DNA from: Nissolia schottii
Lineage: Eukaryota; Streptophyta; Magnoliopsida; Fabales; Fabaceae
Assembly: GCA_003254905.1 (NCBI GenBank)
Contig: QANU01076562.1
Span: 920,747-984,746, forward strand
Reading direction: 5' to 3'
DNA: 64,000 nucleotides
The position numbers and the translations under genes were made by a program. Position 1 is the first letter of the stretch; every line of letters starts with the position of its first letter. Shown here one piece after another: positions 35,384-47,160 of the stretch. The notes under the pieces were generated by a model, which made no database searches, was not told the origin of the DNA, and worked only from the letters and a program-made list of their open reading frames with translations.

Positions 35384-37150
35384 ATGCAACTGCAGCGGCA
35401 CAGCTTCCAGGAGCAGTACCGCAACCTCTGCAAGGTCCTCCTCTCCCTGACCCACTCCCGCTCCCTCCCGAAGGGCCTCCAGCTCCACGCCCTCATCCTC
35501 AAAACCGGCCTCCAATCCGTCCCTCTCCTCTCCCACCACCTTATCAACTTCTACTCCAAGACCCGCCTCCCTCACTCCTCCCTCCTCCTCTTCCACGAGA
35601 CCCCTCTCCCCCTCCGCTCCGCCACCACCTGGAGCTCCCTCATCTCCTCCCTCGCCCAGAACGACCTCCCCCTCCTCGCCCTCCTCTCCTTCCGCTGCAT
35701 GCTCCTCCACGGCGTCCCCCCCGATGACCACACCTTCCCCAGCGCCGCCAAGTCCTGCGCCATCCTCGCCGATGCCCGGATAGGGGATTCGCTCCACTGC
35801 CTCGCTTTCAAGACGGGCTATGTCTCCGATGTCTTCGTTGGGAGCTCGGTTGTTGACATGTACGCGAAATGCGGCGAGATTGGGTGTGCGAGGAAGGTGT
35901 TCGATGAAATGCCTGAGAGGAATGTTGTGTCTTGGAGCGGGATGATATACGGGTATGCTCAGATGGGTGAGGATGAGGAGGCTTTGGGGATGTTTAAGCG
36001 TGTGATGGGTGAGGAAGGTGTTGGGGTTAATGATTTCACCTTGTCTAGTGTTTTGAGGGTTTGTGGTGCCTCCACGTTGCTTGAGTTGGGGAAGCAGGTG
36101 CATGGTTTGTGCTTTAAGACGAGCTTCGATTCATCGTGTTTCGTGGGGAGTTCGTTGGTTTCCTTGTATTCTAAGTGTGGCGTGGTTGAAGGAGCTTACC
36201 AGGTTTTTGAGGAGGTGAAGGAAAAGAACCTTGGCATGTGGAATGCAATGCTGATTGCTTGTGCTCAGCATGCTCACACTAGCAAGACCTTTGAGCTGTT
36301 CAGGGAGATGGAAAGTGTTGGGTTGGAGCCTAATTTCATCACCTTTTTGTGCGTTCTCTATGCTTGCAGCCACGCAGGGTTGGTGGAGGAGGGGCAGCAT
36401 TACTTTGAGATGATGAAGGGCTATGGCATTGAGCCGGGGGCGCAGCATTATGCTACCTTGGTGGACTTGCTTGGCCGTGCTGGGAAGTTGGAGGATGCAG
36501 TTAAGGTGATTGAAGGGATGCCTATGGAGCCAACAGAATCTGTTTGGGGGGCTCTGTTGACAGGGTGTAGATTACATGGGAACACTGACCTGGCATCCTA
36601 TGTGGCTGATAGAGTCTTCGAGTCGGGTCCTGTGAGCTCGGGCCTTCATGTGTTGCTGTCTAATGCTTATGCTGCTGCCGGGAGATGGGAGGAAGCGGCG
36701 AGGGCGAGGAAGATGCTGAGGGACCAAGGAATAAAGAAGGAAACCGGGTTGAGTTGGGTGGAGGAAGGGAATAGAGTTCACACATTTGCGGCTGGGGACA
36801 TGTCTCACGGGAAGACCATGGAGATTTACAAGAAGTTGGAGGAGTTAGGGGAGGAAATGGAGAAGGCTGGCTATGTTGCGGACACATCTTTCGTGTTGAA
36901 AGAGGTTGGCGGTGAAGAGAAGAATCAGACAATAAGGTATCACAGTGAGAGGTTGGCCATAGCGTTTGGCCTCATTGCTTTCCCTAAGGAAAGACCAATC
37001 AGAGTGATGAAGAATTTGCGAGTGTGCGGGGATTGCCACACGGCGATCAAGTTCATTAGCAAGTGCACTGGGAGGGTGATCATTGTGAGGGACAATAACA
37101 GGTTCCACAGATTTGAGGATGGAAAATGTACTTGTGGAGATTACTGGTGA
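35384..37150 (+). CDS. MEF1: PPR-DYW protein, mitochondrial RNA editing factor 1 ortholog
   Basis: Intronless, 588 aa, the same length as Arabidopsis MEF1 (At5g52630) as I remember it and alignable end to end. It carries PLS-type pentatricopeptide repeats (GYVSDVFVGSSVVDMYAKCG, DEMPERNVVSWSGMIYGYAQ), then E/E+ motifs (PTESVWGALLTGC, LLSNAYAAAGRWEEAARAR, ETGLSW). The DYW deaminase domain has the zinc/catalytic signature HSE (in YHSERLAIAFGL) and CGDC, and ends CTCGDYW. Expected role: site-specific C-to-U editing of mitochondrial transcripts. The N-terminus is Ser/Leu/Arg rich, compatible with a mitochondrial targeting peptide. The first 400 bp are unusually C-rich (see findings). Gene appears intact. 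Confidence 0.94.
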   Translation: MQLQRHSFQEQYRNLCKVLLSLTHSRSLPKGLQLHALILKTGLQSVPLLSHHLINFYSKTRLPHSSLLLFHETPLPLRSATTWSSLISSLAQNDLPLLALLSFRCMLLHGVPPDDHTFPSAAKSCAILADARIGDSLHCLAFKTGYVSDVFVGSSVVDMYAKCGEIGCARKVFDEMPERNVVSWSGMIYGYAQMGEDEEALGMFKRVMGEEGVGVNDFTLSSVLRVCGASTLLELGKQVHGLCFKTSFDSSCFVGSSLVSLYSKCGVVEGAYQVFEEVKEKNLGMWNAMLIACAQHAHTSKTFELFREMESVGLEPNFITFLCVLYACSHAGLVEEGQHYFEMMKGYGIEPGAQHYATLVDLLGRAGKLEDAVKVIEGMPMEPTESVWGALLTGCRLHGNTDLASYVADRVFESGPVSSGLHVLLSNAYAAAGRWEEAARARKMLRDQGIKKETGLSWVEEGNRVHTFAAGDMSHGKTMEIYKKLEELGEEMEKAGYVADTSFVLKEVGGEEKNQTIRYHSERLAIAFGLIAFPKERPIRVMKNLRVCGDCHTAIKFISKCTGRVIIVRDNNRFHRFEDGKCTCGDYW

Positions 37151-38391
37151 ATTTGATCATAAGGTGCTGAGTGAGTGACATTAGAATGCTGATTAACGGA
37201 TCATTTATTACTATAATACATTCTCACCACCTACAAAATTGTGGTAGTTTTGAAACTTTTTTTGATATTAATTTATTTTTTGGTTCTTGCTGCTCTGACA
37301 TGTTCGAAGATTAAAACCAAAACATTATTGTAGTCATGTACTGTAATCAATGAAGAGCTCCAAGAGCAATTGAATCATCGAGAGGAATTGAATCCCATGC
37401 TAGTTACTGCTATGTGAGTGCACACAAATCCCTCTAACAATCAAATGATAACTGTCAAGGACCTCAAGGTTGATATTGACGGTGCATTGAGTTGAGACGT
37501 GTTTCAGTTCCACTCTCAACTCATTTGAACGAAGATTCAGTAATCTTGAAGCTCAAATGATTATATTAATAGTGCTATTTAGTATTTGCTACAAAGTTCA
37601 AAGTGCCCCTCTGAACTCATTTTGTGTAATTAGTCCCAATGGGCCAAAATGGCCTAAAGTAAGTGTGAAGAATGGATTTAAAGGTGTAAGAAACAAAGGC
37701 ATGAGTATGGTAAGAAGTCCCTTATTTTCTCTCCTGCATGAACAAGTCTCAGAATCCAATGAATCTGTAAATTCGATCTCCATATGTTCAGTCACTGAGT
37801 CATGGCTTTTCCTTTGATTACAAACCTTGCTTCATTTATTCAGTATACTTGTATTCTGCATAGCTATTATACACAACACAAGTATACACTCCTACTGAAC
37901 CACTTCATTTAGTGAACAATACACTGTTACATTTTGTCAAAGATTCAATAATCATGAAGCTCAAATGAGTTTGCCATATTAATGAATAATGATACGATTT
38001 ACACTAAGCTCAACTCATACTATGCCTTCTCGCATATATTTTGTTCCATTGATATATGGCTGAGCATTAAGAATGGAATGTTATAACTTGGGCCAAGTAT
38101 GAAGTTAATTTTTAGCATAAAAGGTCTTATTTTTCTTTTTTTACATAATCATCCACTTAATCTCGTTCAAGCTAGGTTGATTTACTATGAGTAAATTCTC
38201 TAATGCTAATTTTTTTCATCCACAATATTCAAATCCGATATCCTGACCACGTTGCTTTTTATAAGATAAGTGTATTTGTTCAAATTATATTTTCTTTTAT
38301 CTACTTGCTTGGCTTCAACAAATTTTAGTACGACAATATTTCATTTTTTCATTTTTTTTTCTCGCTACTTTTTTGTTTAATGACTCTATGT
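37151..38391. other. 3' flank of MEF1 and AT-rich spacer
   Basis: No gene recognised. An 86-codon plus-strand ORF at 37557-37817 begins with a hydrophobic stretch but has no recognisable family or supporting context. Confidence 0.5.
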
Positions 38392-38934
38392 CACACTGTT
38401 CAACAAGCATGTATCTAGAGTAAATTGACTGATATTGAGATATTCATATAGTTCAGCTATAAATTGCTCAAAGTAGAAGAAAAGAAATTATGACATCAGT
38501 ATTTTGAGATATTTTCGTTTTCTTCATGTTTTTCAATTTTTTAACCAATTCCTAATTCTTTCTTCTTCTTTTCACACTGTTCAACAAGCATGTATCTAGA
38601 GTAAATTGACTGATATTGAGATATTCATATAGTTCAGCTATAAATTGCTCAAAGTAGAAGAAAAGAAATTATGACATCAGTATTTTGAGATATTTTCGTT
38701 TTCTTCATGTTTTTCAATTTTTTAACCAATTCCTAATTCTTTCTTCTTCTTTTCACACTGTTCAACAAGCATGTATCTAGAGTAAATTGACTGATATTGA
38801 GATATTCATATAGTTCAGCTATAAATTGCTCAAAGTAGAAGAAAAGAAAGTATGACATCAGTATTTTGAGATATTTTCGTTTTCTTCATGTTTTTCAATT
38901 TTTTAACTAATTCCTAATTCTTTCTTCTTCTTTT
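38392..38934. repeat. Tandem repeat, three copies of a 181-bp unit
   Basis: Units start at 38392, 38573 and 38754 with CACACTGTTCAACAAGCATG and end in CTAATTCTTTCTTCTTCTTTT. Spacing is exactly 181 bp each time and only a few substitutions are visible (for example in the AAAGAAATTATG/AAAGAAAGTATG block). No ORF. Confidence 0.95.
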
Positions 38935-39013
38935 TTTTTTGGGTAGTAAATCCTTTTTTGATTTGCTTTTAACCAAAGATGAGTTGTGGACTATCGCATT
39001 CGCCAATAAGCAT

Positions 39014-39248
39014 TGTTAAGAATATTTTATATTAATGATCATAATTGATTTGATTTGATTTAGTATTATTAATTGATTGTAATTTATTTTTGGCCGATGT
39101 GTTTTGGCCGTTGAGTCTTCAGCCTAGGCTCAGCCTCCTATATAAAGATATACAACTCTCATAATACAATTTTATTATTTCTTGTTCTCTGTATTTTCTC
39201 TATAGTCTTTGTTGTGTCCTTTTACTTGTCCATTCAAGATGTTTAACA
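39014..39248 (+). mobile_element. Solo LTR, 235 bp, with AGCAT target duplication
   Basis: Starts TGTTAAGAAT and ends CAAGATGTTTAACA. It is flanked by AGCAT at 39009-39013 and 39249-39253. Contains CCTATATAAAGATATAC (TATA) and CTCATAATACAATTTTATTA. A second copy of the family lies inverted at 56654-56913. Confidence 0.88.
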
Positions 39249-39631
39249 AGCATATAGACAGAGTTTTTCTTATCATAAAACAATTTAATTAAATAATCAA
39301 TAAATAAATATAAAGAAAATATTATTAACTTGTCATCCTAAAATAACAATATTAAAGTGTGTTTTGATTCGTTCTTACAGAAGTTGTTGATCAGTCACGG
39401 TCATGTCCTGATTATTCCGTTTTCAGCTTAAACTTAGTTTTCTAATTATTAGAAGAAAAAAAATAATAATAATATATCTATTTTATTATATTTGTAAAAA
39501 ACTGAAACAAGTTTTATTCCATCTTTGATAAAATTTAATAAGACATTTAAAATATTTGGCACTATTTAGTTTCTTTTATTAATAGTTTACATAGTTTTGG
39601 AAAGAAACTAAAAAGTAGTGATAGATAATTA

Positions 39632-40208
39632 GCTTAAATATATTTTGAGCCTGTGACAAATTTTTAAAATTTGGTTTAAATTCCTAAAATATTTTTTTAG
39701 TTTTAGTCCAAACATTTTAAAAATATTTGATTTTAGTCTCTAACATATTTAAAGATGATTAAGTTTTAGTTTCTATCATTAGTGAGAATCTGTCAATGAC
39801 TAATATGACTAACAAAATATTACATCAATAGTATCATGTGAATAAACTAACCCTACCTACTTATAACTCGATCAAAACATGATACATAACTCGTTATTTG
39901 ACCCAGATTAAGGTTGTGTATGGGTCATGATTTGGGAACAAATTCGAGTCAAACAACGAGTTATGAGTTAGTTTGGGTTTGAATATGGGTCATGTTAGTT
40001 TATTTTAAATAACATGTTAGTTTGGGTTTGATTATGGGACACTATTGACGAGTCAGTCTGTTAACCACAACAACCGTTAATAGAGCTCCACCGATAACAG
40101 AGATTAAAACCATATATTTTAAATATGTTTGAATTAAAACCAAAAAATATTTTTTTAGGACTTAAATTAAATTTCAATTTGTGAATGGCTCAAAACATAT
40201 TTAAACCC
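39632..40208. mobile_element. Long-TIR non-autonomous DNA element (MULE/MITE type)
   Basis: The left end (GCTTAAATATATTTTGAGCC...) and the reverse complement of the right end (GGGTTTAAATATGTTTTGAGCC...) match over about 110-130 nt with substitutions, continuing through AAATTTGGTTTAAATTCCT and TTAGTCCAAACATTTTAAA blocks. The centre is non-coding. Long TIRs suggest a Mutator-like origin. A 9-bp target duplication was not confirmed. Confidence 0.65.
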
Positions 40209-43200
40209 ATTTAATTTCAGATTTTTGTTTACGGTATAATTTCAGAATTCAAACTACTGGTATTGTAGATAAATTTCAGTTAAGATCACAATTAATTTTT
40301 ATTTCAACAAACTACTTTTAAGTTGGCAGTACTTTTACCTGTAAACTTTAACAATTCTTATTCCTCACATTGTGTAAAGAAACTATACAAATATGATGAT
40401 GATTGAAATTGCTCAAACTAAGCCAAAACAAAAAAAACAAAAATCACCATTCTTAGCTCCCTATTACCATGACTCTGTCAATTTCAACCAATTAACATCT
40501 GGTTACCAAAACAAACAAACAACATTTCAGCACCCTAGCTGCCAAACAGCAACCTCTTTTTATTAAGAGATTGAACATAAAATCTACCCCAAATAACTTC
40601 ACTCACTCACTAGTTACCACTTCCTCTACACATGAGGTCACCACATGGATTTACTTTCATCTTTACTTGCTTAATTAGACAAATTACAAGCAATAGAGAG
40701 AGATACACTAAGATGGCCCCTAGAAGTATGGCATTTATTAAAACTAGTAGGTCTAATTGAGAATGATGGAAGTTGGCATTGTCAATAATAATACAATATT
40801 CTATACTATATATGGGGGTAGTGTCCTTTCTTAGGGGTGCAAATCTATGGAGACTATGTGTTGTCCTTAACTAGGATATTAGAGTTTTTCAAAACCTAAA
40901 TTTCTCCTCCAAGGACCTATCATTATACTATGTTGGTCCCCTGCTTATAAATTTCCATATTTCTAATAAAATCTCTTTCATGAGTGTGCATCATGGTGTA
41001 CCCCAGATTATCTAAACTTCATGCAATTATTTATGCGACAATTGAGATCTCTTTGATTTCACACTTCTACTCTATTCCTTTTTTGTTGTCATAAATTCCA
41101 AAAAAAATTTATTGTTTTAGGAGGTGTTTACGGTTAACAGTAATTAATTTTCCTTTAAAGCTTAAAAATTACTAAAGTGAGTATGTTTCTCCCAACTGGA
41201 CTCAATCATCAACCAACTTTGTTCGGCTTTATTCGGCTACTAGTTCTATTTTAAATTTGTATAGTTTTATTCTCTTTTCTGTTATTTTTTTCTTTCTCCT
41301 AATATTATGCTATAGTACACTTAATTGTCAATTTTGTTGACTTATTACAAGAATCAATTAAAACTTTTTCTTTTTGGTAACAAGATGAATCAATTAAACA
41401 TGAACAATATTGAGGTCCAAATCTTCCCCAAAATGTGCTTATTTTCAATTTCAATAAGTAATTAGCTTTAAACAGCCACTCAATATTTTTTTTTAACAAA
41501 AAGATAAACCCTGAAAAAGACTATTAAAAATTTAAAATATGTTTTGGACAATAATTATAGCTCATAAGTTATTTCCTTCTTCGTATTGAGGAAAATAATA
41601 ATACTAAAATTATTAGATTGAATTTTCCCCTCACCATGTTTATGTACTAACCAACTTCAAAATAATAATTAAAACAAAAAAGTTCAACTAATCCAATAAT
41701 CCATCAGAGAATAACAGTTCAATAAGTAGTACTCTATGGTAATTAATTATAATGGTAAGTTAATTAGTAGTAATTATAATGTATACATCAAACTAAGTTT
41801 ATTCACTTCTATATGGAGGACATGATTCCCTCCTATTTTCCTTCTCTTACAAGTTATTAACATATATATCGAATATTAAATATTGTTGAGAAACGATTCA
41901 TCAATTAAGCAATTGCGCAAAGCACTAGGCAAAAAGCATTGACGTTTAAAAAGAGGGGCGTAAAAGCAAAACAGAAAAAGACAATGTAAAAATCCTTCCA
42001 TCCTTTCTCTCTCAACAAAACGAATTTTCCATTGTACCATTCATGAGGATAGGATTAGACAAGAATAAATATATTCCTTGAAAGAGAAGGTCGGTTATAG
42101 ATATCATATATGTTTGTAGAGTGCATGCGTGAAACATTGTTATTCCTTCAACAAAAGTGGGAATAAAAGTAGAGAACAAATCAAGAGGATCTAAACATAA
42201 TTTCATTTTATTTTTCAAATGGATGTGATATGGTTATAAAAATATTAAAACTAATTTCTTTTGTGATTAGTTTGGTTTAAGGAAATTTTACCTAACTTAA
42301 CTTTATTGATATGGATTTGCTTGTGGAGGTCAACTCATTTCTAACTTCAAAAAGCATATAATAACACACACTTGTTTGTTTAGCTGTCAAAATCGACACA
42401 GATAGTGAAAGTATACGATAACTTCATTCGATAAGTTTCTCTTTCTACAACTTCGTTAAATTCTTCAATAAAATAAGAACAAAATGGTTAACACAGTATA
42501 TTTCACACCATACAATAAACGAGATAAATAAAGGAACATGCATATTAAGATAAAGAATATAAAGAAGCCTTATCATCAGAGCTTTCTTTCCTAAGTAACC
42601 AATTCATTGAATTAGGGAAATAAAAATGGTAAAATCTTGTAGCAATACATTGAATCTATTGTTACCAATAAGTGTTAAGTTCGGTAACAGACAAATTACA
42701 CTCCAAAATGAGAATCAAGATTTACACTATGCAGAATATCATTATATCTTTAATATCTTCCTTCTAAGGGGTCCACCTATTCATAAATACATTTCATGAG
42801 GTGGATTAGAGTTCTATTTTACTTGGATTACAGTATGGCAATTGAGTAGGATTGCACAAACTAGAGTTCCAAGTGCGCATCACCATCAAAGAATAATAAC
42901 TAGTCCTAAACATGGAAATATGCAATATGGTGTTTCATCTTTGATGAAAAGACTATGAATCCACATAAATGGCATTTTACTCCTTCCACAAACTGCATTA
43001 ACAGCTCAGTTATTTAAATACCACATATATAGAAACGACGATATTAGAATAATAATATAGCAATAATCTTTAATTGAATGTTACATGACCAAAGGATCAA
43101 CCTTCACATATTCCTAATTTAACCAGGCATCCACAATTATTGATTCCAAATTACATGAGAAATATCATACCCAGCATCCTGTATTTTCATCCCCAAAACT

Positions 43201-43636
43201 GGACCAAAATGGAGATTCAAGGAAATTAAACTCCAATGACCCTTTGTAATCTCGTTTTCTATCCCAAAACAAAAAGGGATATAAGAAAAAGATAGATCAA
43301 ACTTAGGAATAGGACTTCATTTTTGGATAGACCATTTGCTCCCCCTCATAGAAGGAAAAAATGACAGGAATGTGAACCTAACATATGAAAGATTGGCAGC
43401 CAAAAAAACACTGGGGATTAATTGTCTGAATGCAACCCAGTGGTTTCCTGGCCCTTCTAAGTTACTTTTGTAACACTAAAATTGAAAATGAATTTTCCTC
43501 AGAGACTCTCTTTCTTACTGCATCCTTTCTTAGTTACTGTAACCACCTTCCAACAACAAAAAACTTCAAAAAAGCAAATATATTATTTACTGAAACCTTT
43601 CTGTTGTTAACTACCTCAGGGACAGCAAAACCCATT
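40209..43636. other. Intergenic region, nothing recognised
   Basis: AT-rich sequence with short chance ORFs only. The right end must hold the 3' UTR of the minus-strand CCCH gene. I saw no RNA gene or clear transposon termini. Confidence 0.5.
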
Positions 43637-45733
43637 TCAGTTTTGCTGAGCCACAAGATGATCAAGCTGCATCTGTTCAAGCCATGCTCCCAATACAGCA
43701 TGATCAACAGATTCCATTTGTGTGCTGATATTCGGTCCCTCGCTGGAGGATCCAGCTGCTGCAACACTTGAGACATTTGTTGCCAACTTGTCTTTAATCT
43801 CAGTTGGAGATTCTTTAACAAGTGACTGCACCCATGATAAATCAGGCTCTTCGCCGTTGTTCCCAAGCTCAAATGAAGATGATCTACGGAGCTTACCTCC
43901 TCCTAGTTCATCTGCACCTACTGCCCAATCCAACTTACCATTCGGGGATCCCCATTTTGACCAAGAGTTGGCCGAGGCAGCAGCTGCAACAGCAGAGTTG
44001 GAGCCAAGTTCCCGGGAACTAAGGCTGCGAAATTGTTGCTGCTTCTCACGTTGAGCTAGCATAGAAATCCTAGAGCTCATTGGAGAAATAGGTTCAACAT
44101 TTCGCGGCGACATCCTTCCTGATGACTGAACCCCAAAAGAGGCCTGCAATAAAGGATGCTCAACATTTTTAGAAGAATAATTTGTATTCACAGGTGACAA
44201 CATGCTTTGCTGCTGCTGAAATTGGTTAAAAACAGCTGATTTGTGAGTTGGAGAAAAGACAGTTGATGTCAGTGATGGATCAGCAAATCGAGGAGAAGAA
44301 CTCTCAGCAGAAAATAGGTCATCAAGGTTTGAAGGAGTCAGGGGCTTCATGCGACCAGAGCGATTTAGACTATTAGAATTCATGGGCTGCGGAGAGAGGC
44401 AAGATAACTCATTAATTAGCTGCTGTTGCTGATCATAATCATGCAACAAGTCAAAGTCATCCATAGGAATATCTCTGGCATGGAGTGAAGATCTCAATCG
44501 ACTGGACTGCATATTACTTCCTGGAAGATGTAAGGCTGGGACATTTGGCTGGGGCCAAGCCATGGAGGAGTGTGAAATGCCATTGGCAGAAGGTGACATT
44601 GGAGGAGTGAATGGTGAAGGAGACATAACAGACATCGAGGAAGGGGAGCCAGGCAACATGCTCATGGCTGCAGCAAAGTCCATGGCAGACGATGTGCTTG
44701 AACGAGGTGAGGGAACAGCAGAACCAGTTGAAACATATAACGGCCGAAGCTCTTCGGCGGTGTGGGCAAAGAAGCAAACTCTTCTGGAGCAATTTGTCCC
44801 ATCCTTGCAAAGGCGGGTCCTATATTGTGCTGGATGCAACCAGCACTCAAAAACCCCATGAGCATATTCACACATATCTCCACGCCGGCAAGCGCCCTTC
44901 CGAAAATCAGGACAAGGGACACAGCTATAATGGTACTTTCTTGGGTCCCTTCTTCGAGCATTCTCCCCCGGATGCACAAAAGGGCATTCAGTCCAATCAT
45001 GCGAATAAGCACGTGAACAGGGTCGGACCTTGAAAGAATACATTCGGAACTCATCAGTTGAATATATGCTGTTCTTAATGTCTGGAAGGGACGGATCAAC
45101 AGGATACTCTTTCTTCTCAGATGCAGAAGATACAGGGACATCACTTGACTTCAATTGGAAATCTGGTGCAGAAGGGGACCCATTCTCTGGTGAAGTTGAC
45201 AAAGGCGGAGAATATGAATTCAACGAGGTTGTGATCACCCTCAGATTACACCCAGCAATAGAATCACCAGTTTGAAGAAGCTCTTCAAGACTACTTTTGA
45301 CATGTTCCAGCTTGGGAGGAGAAACAATGATGTCCACTGGACGATGCCCATTGGCATCCACAGAATTTGGATCGGCACCGGCTGCCAAAAGCAGTTTCAC
45401 AGCATCAACAGCATTTTCAGACCCACCAGATGCTGCACAATGAAGTGCAGTGCTCTTGTCAAGCCCACAAGGCCGGTTAATGTCAGCTTCTGACAGTGAA
45501 AGAATCAGTTTCATAATCTCAATGCTACCATAAGTAGCAGCAACCATCAAAGGTGTTCTTTGCTCATTGACCATCTGCTTTGATCCCTTTCGACGACTAT
45601 ACCACAGCCCAACCTCATCCACAGAGGAAGGGTCACACTCAACCAATCGTTTGAAACCTTCCACATCATTATTGGCCGAAAGCTCAAGCAAACTAGCAAA
45701 AGAATCTTCAGTTTCAACAGTCAAGTGATTCAT
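43637..45733 (-). CDS. OXS2: Ankyrin plus tandem CCCH zinc-finger protein, OXS2/AtC3H30 type
   Basis: 698-aa single-exon CDS from ATG at 45733 ([20 protein letters not shown]), where homology to Arabidopsis AtC3H30/OXS2 (At2g41900) starts; the frame is open a little further but without an ATG. Ankyrin repeats span about residues 58-137 ([48 protein letters not shown]). The plant-specific tandem zinc finger has C274-x7-C282-x5-C288-x3-H292, 16 residues, then C309-x5-C315-x4-C320-x3-H324, preceded by the Arg-rich arm ([20 protein letters not shown]). The Ser/Gln-rich tail ends [18 protein letters not shown], leucine-rich like a nuclear export signal. Family role: stress-responsive, nucleic-acid-binding, nucleocytoplasmic shuttling. 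Intact. Confidence 0.94.
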   Translation of the reverse strand: MNHLTVETEDSFASLLELSANNDVEGFKRLVECDPSSVDEVGLWYSRRKGSKQMVNEQRTPLMVAATYGSIEIMKLILSLSEADINRPCGLDKSTALHCAASGGSENAVDAVKLLLAAGADPNSVDANGHRPVDIIVSPPKLEHVKSSLEELLQTGDSIAGCNLRVITTSLNSYSPPLSTSPENGSPSAPDFQLKSSDVPVSSASEKKEYPVDPSLPDIKNSIYSTDEFRMYSFKVRPCSRAYSHDWTECPFVHPGENARRRDPRKYHYSCVPCPDFRKGACRRGDMCEYAHGVFECWLHPAQYRTRLCKDGTNCSRRVCFFAHTAEELRPLYVSTGSAVPSPRSSTSSAMDFAAAMSMLPGSPSSMSVMSPSPFTPPMSPSANGISHSSMAWPQPNVPALHLPGSNMQSSRLRSSLHARDIPMDDFDLLHDYDQQQQLINELSCLSPQPMNSNSLNRSGRMKPLTPSNLDDLFSAESSSPRFADPSLTSTVFSPTHKSAVFNQFQQQQSMLSPVNTNYSSKNVEHPLLQASFGVQSSGRMSPRNVEPISPMSSRISMLAQREKQQQFRSLSSRELGSNSAVAAAASANSWSKWGSPNGKLDWAVGADELGGGKLRRSSSFELGNNGEEPDLSWVQSLVKESPTEIKDKLATNVSSVAAAGSSSEGPNISTQMESVDHAVLGAWLEQMQLDHLVAQQN

Positions 45734-47160
45734 CTTGTCGTTTGTTAGGCGAGACACGTGCTTATGGCGTTTACTTTAACCACTCCAACTCCCAGCACAT
45801 GCTTTAACGTACAGCTGAGGAAAAAAACACAAACCCATTAATACTAGCCTTCAAAGATAAAGAGGTAAAATTACATCAACGGGAAGCAGAAAGTGAAACA
45901 CCCAAAGGTATAAACAACCATCTCATAGACACTTGTTGAAGCTCAAAAACATTATCTAATGTTCATGCGAGATATTTCAGGTAACTAAGCATCAAATGAA
46001 CATCTAAACTACAGAAGATTAATGCTTTAACAAAAAAAGTATTTATTTTCATAATCATCTTCCATTCATTTATAGGGGGAAAAAAAAAGAAACAAAAATC
46101 ACTTCTTTATAGAGCAAGTGAATGAACAAACAAACAAATAGAAAAAGGATCAGATTCCTCTGAAAATCATATTCCTCCATGTTTCTTCAAATACCAAGCA
46201 ACCAATATAGCAAAGTATAATAATTCCTGATTTTGGAGGAAAAGACTAGAAAGATGAAAAAACAAATTAAAAAAAAAATTAAGTAAATTAGAATCTAGAC
46301 AAGCCAATGAAACCATCCACATAGGGAGCGGTAAATCAAGCAGCACATCCACCCAGTGTGCGACTGTGAACTAAAACCCTAACAGCTTCACAATCAAAAA
46401 CCTAGATTCACTTACAGAAACCCAACATCCAGAACAATACCATTCCAAACAAACCTAACCAATTTTATCCACTCTTGCCTTTTCATTTACTCACGCACGC
46501 ACACAAAACGTAAATATATATACATATATATATATATAAACACAAACAAAATAGCTATAATAAAAAATAAATAAAAATAAATAAACTTTGATTATGTCAG
46601 TACGGAAGTGTAAAAAAAGTTAATCTACCGAGCAAAACAGGCAAGAAGTTCCCAACAACACCAAGATCAATAGAGGATCACACAAATTACCAACTTTCCA
46701 AGCAATTTTTTCACACTCGCTTTCACATCGCAATAAACAAGAAGCAAGCAAGGAGCACGCACGGGAATACAGAGAACAGATTCAGAATTGGAACACGGAA
46801 GTGATCCGAACTGGCACAACAACAAGCACGGAGAGAGTGGAATCGCGAAATCTTACCACTGGCGAAGCAAGTGAAGGAAGACGGCGAGAGAATCAGTTTA
46901 GGTTAGAGAGAGAAAGAGGAGAGAGGGGGGGGAGGGAGGGAGGGAGTGAAGAGGCCTCAGATCTCAAGGGAGGAGGAGAAGAAGAAGAAGTGAAGGAGAC
47001 AAGTGAAGCTCGCACAGTGTGTTTGGATTCCGAGAAAATCTGGCGAGAAAAATAGATAGAAGGATAAAATCGGGAGAAATGAGGAAGAAAACTTCTCTCT
47101 TTCTTTCTCTTTCTGCTTCTCCATTTCCTATGCTTTCTTCTTTTTTTTTTTTCTCTTTCT
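45734..47160 (-). other. 5' leader of the CCCH gene with a leader intron
   Basis: A good acceptor (TTTTTTTCCTCAG) sits at 45815 on the minus strand and a strong donor (CAGTG|GTAAGA) at 46856, giving a 5'UTR intron of about 1.04 kb with a non-coding first exon from 46857. The minus-strand first exon is CT-rich (46900-47150), as is common in plant leaders. Exact start of transcription not determined. Confidence 0.6.
46925..46947 (+). promoter_or_regulatory. G-quadruplex-capable G-tract in the CCCH leader
   Basis: Eight Gs followed by three GGG runs separated by single As on the plus strand. That satisfies the G3+N1-7 quadruplex pattern on the template strand of the minus-strand gene's first exon. 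Confidence 0.6.

Noticed and set aside
35381-36103. 240-codon minus-strand ORF opposite MEF1
   Set aside because: Antisense shadow of a conserved PPR coding region; its Gly/Glu-rich composition comes from the C-rich sense strand.
37557-37817. 86-codon plus-strand ORF with a hydrophobic start
   Set aside because: No recognised family, no promoter or splice context; likely chance ORF in the 3' flank of MEF1.
44662-45144. 160-codon minus-strand ORF within the CCCH gene
   Set aside because: Out-of-frame overlap with the conserved ankyrin/zinc-finger frame; no independent support.
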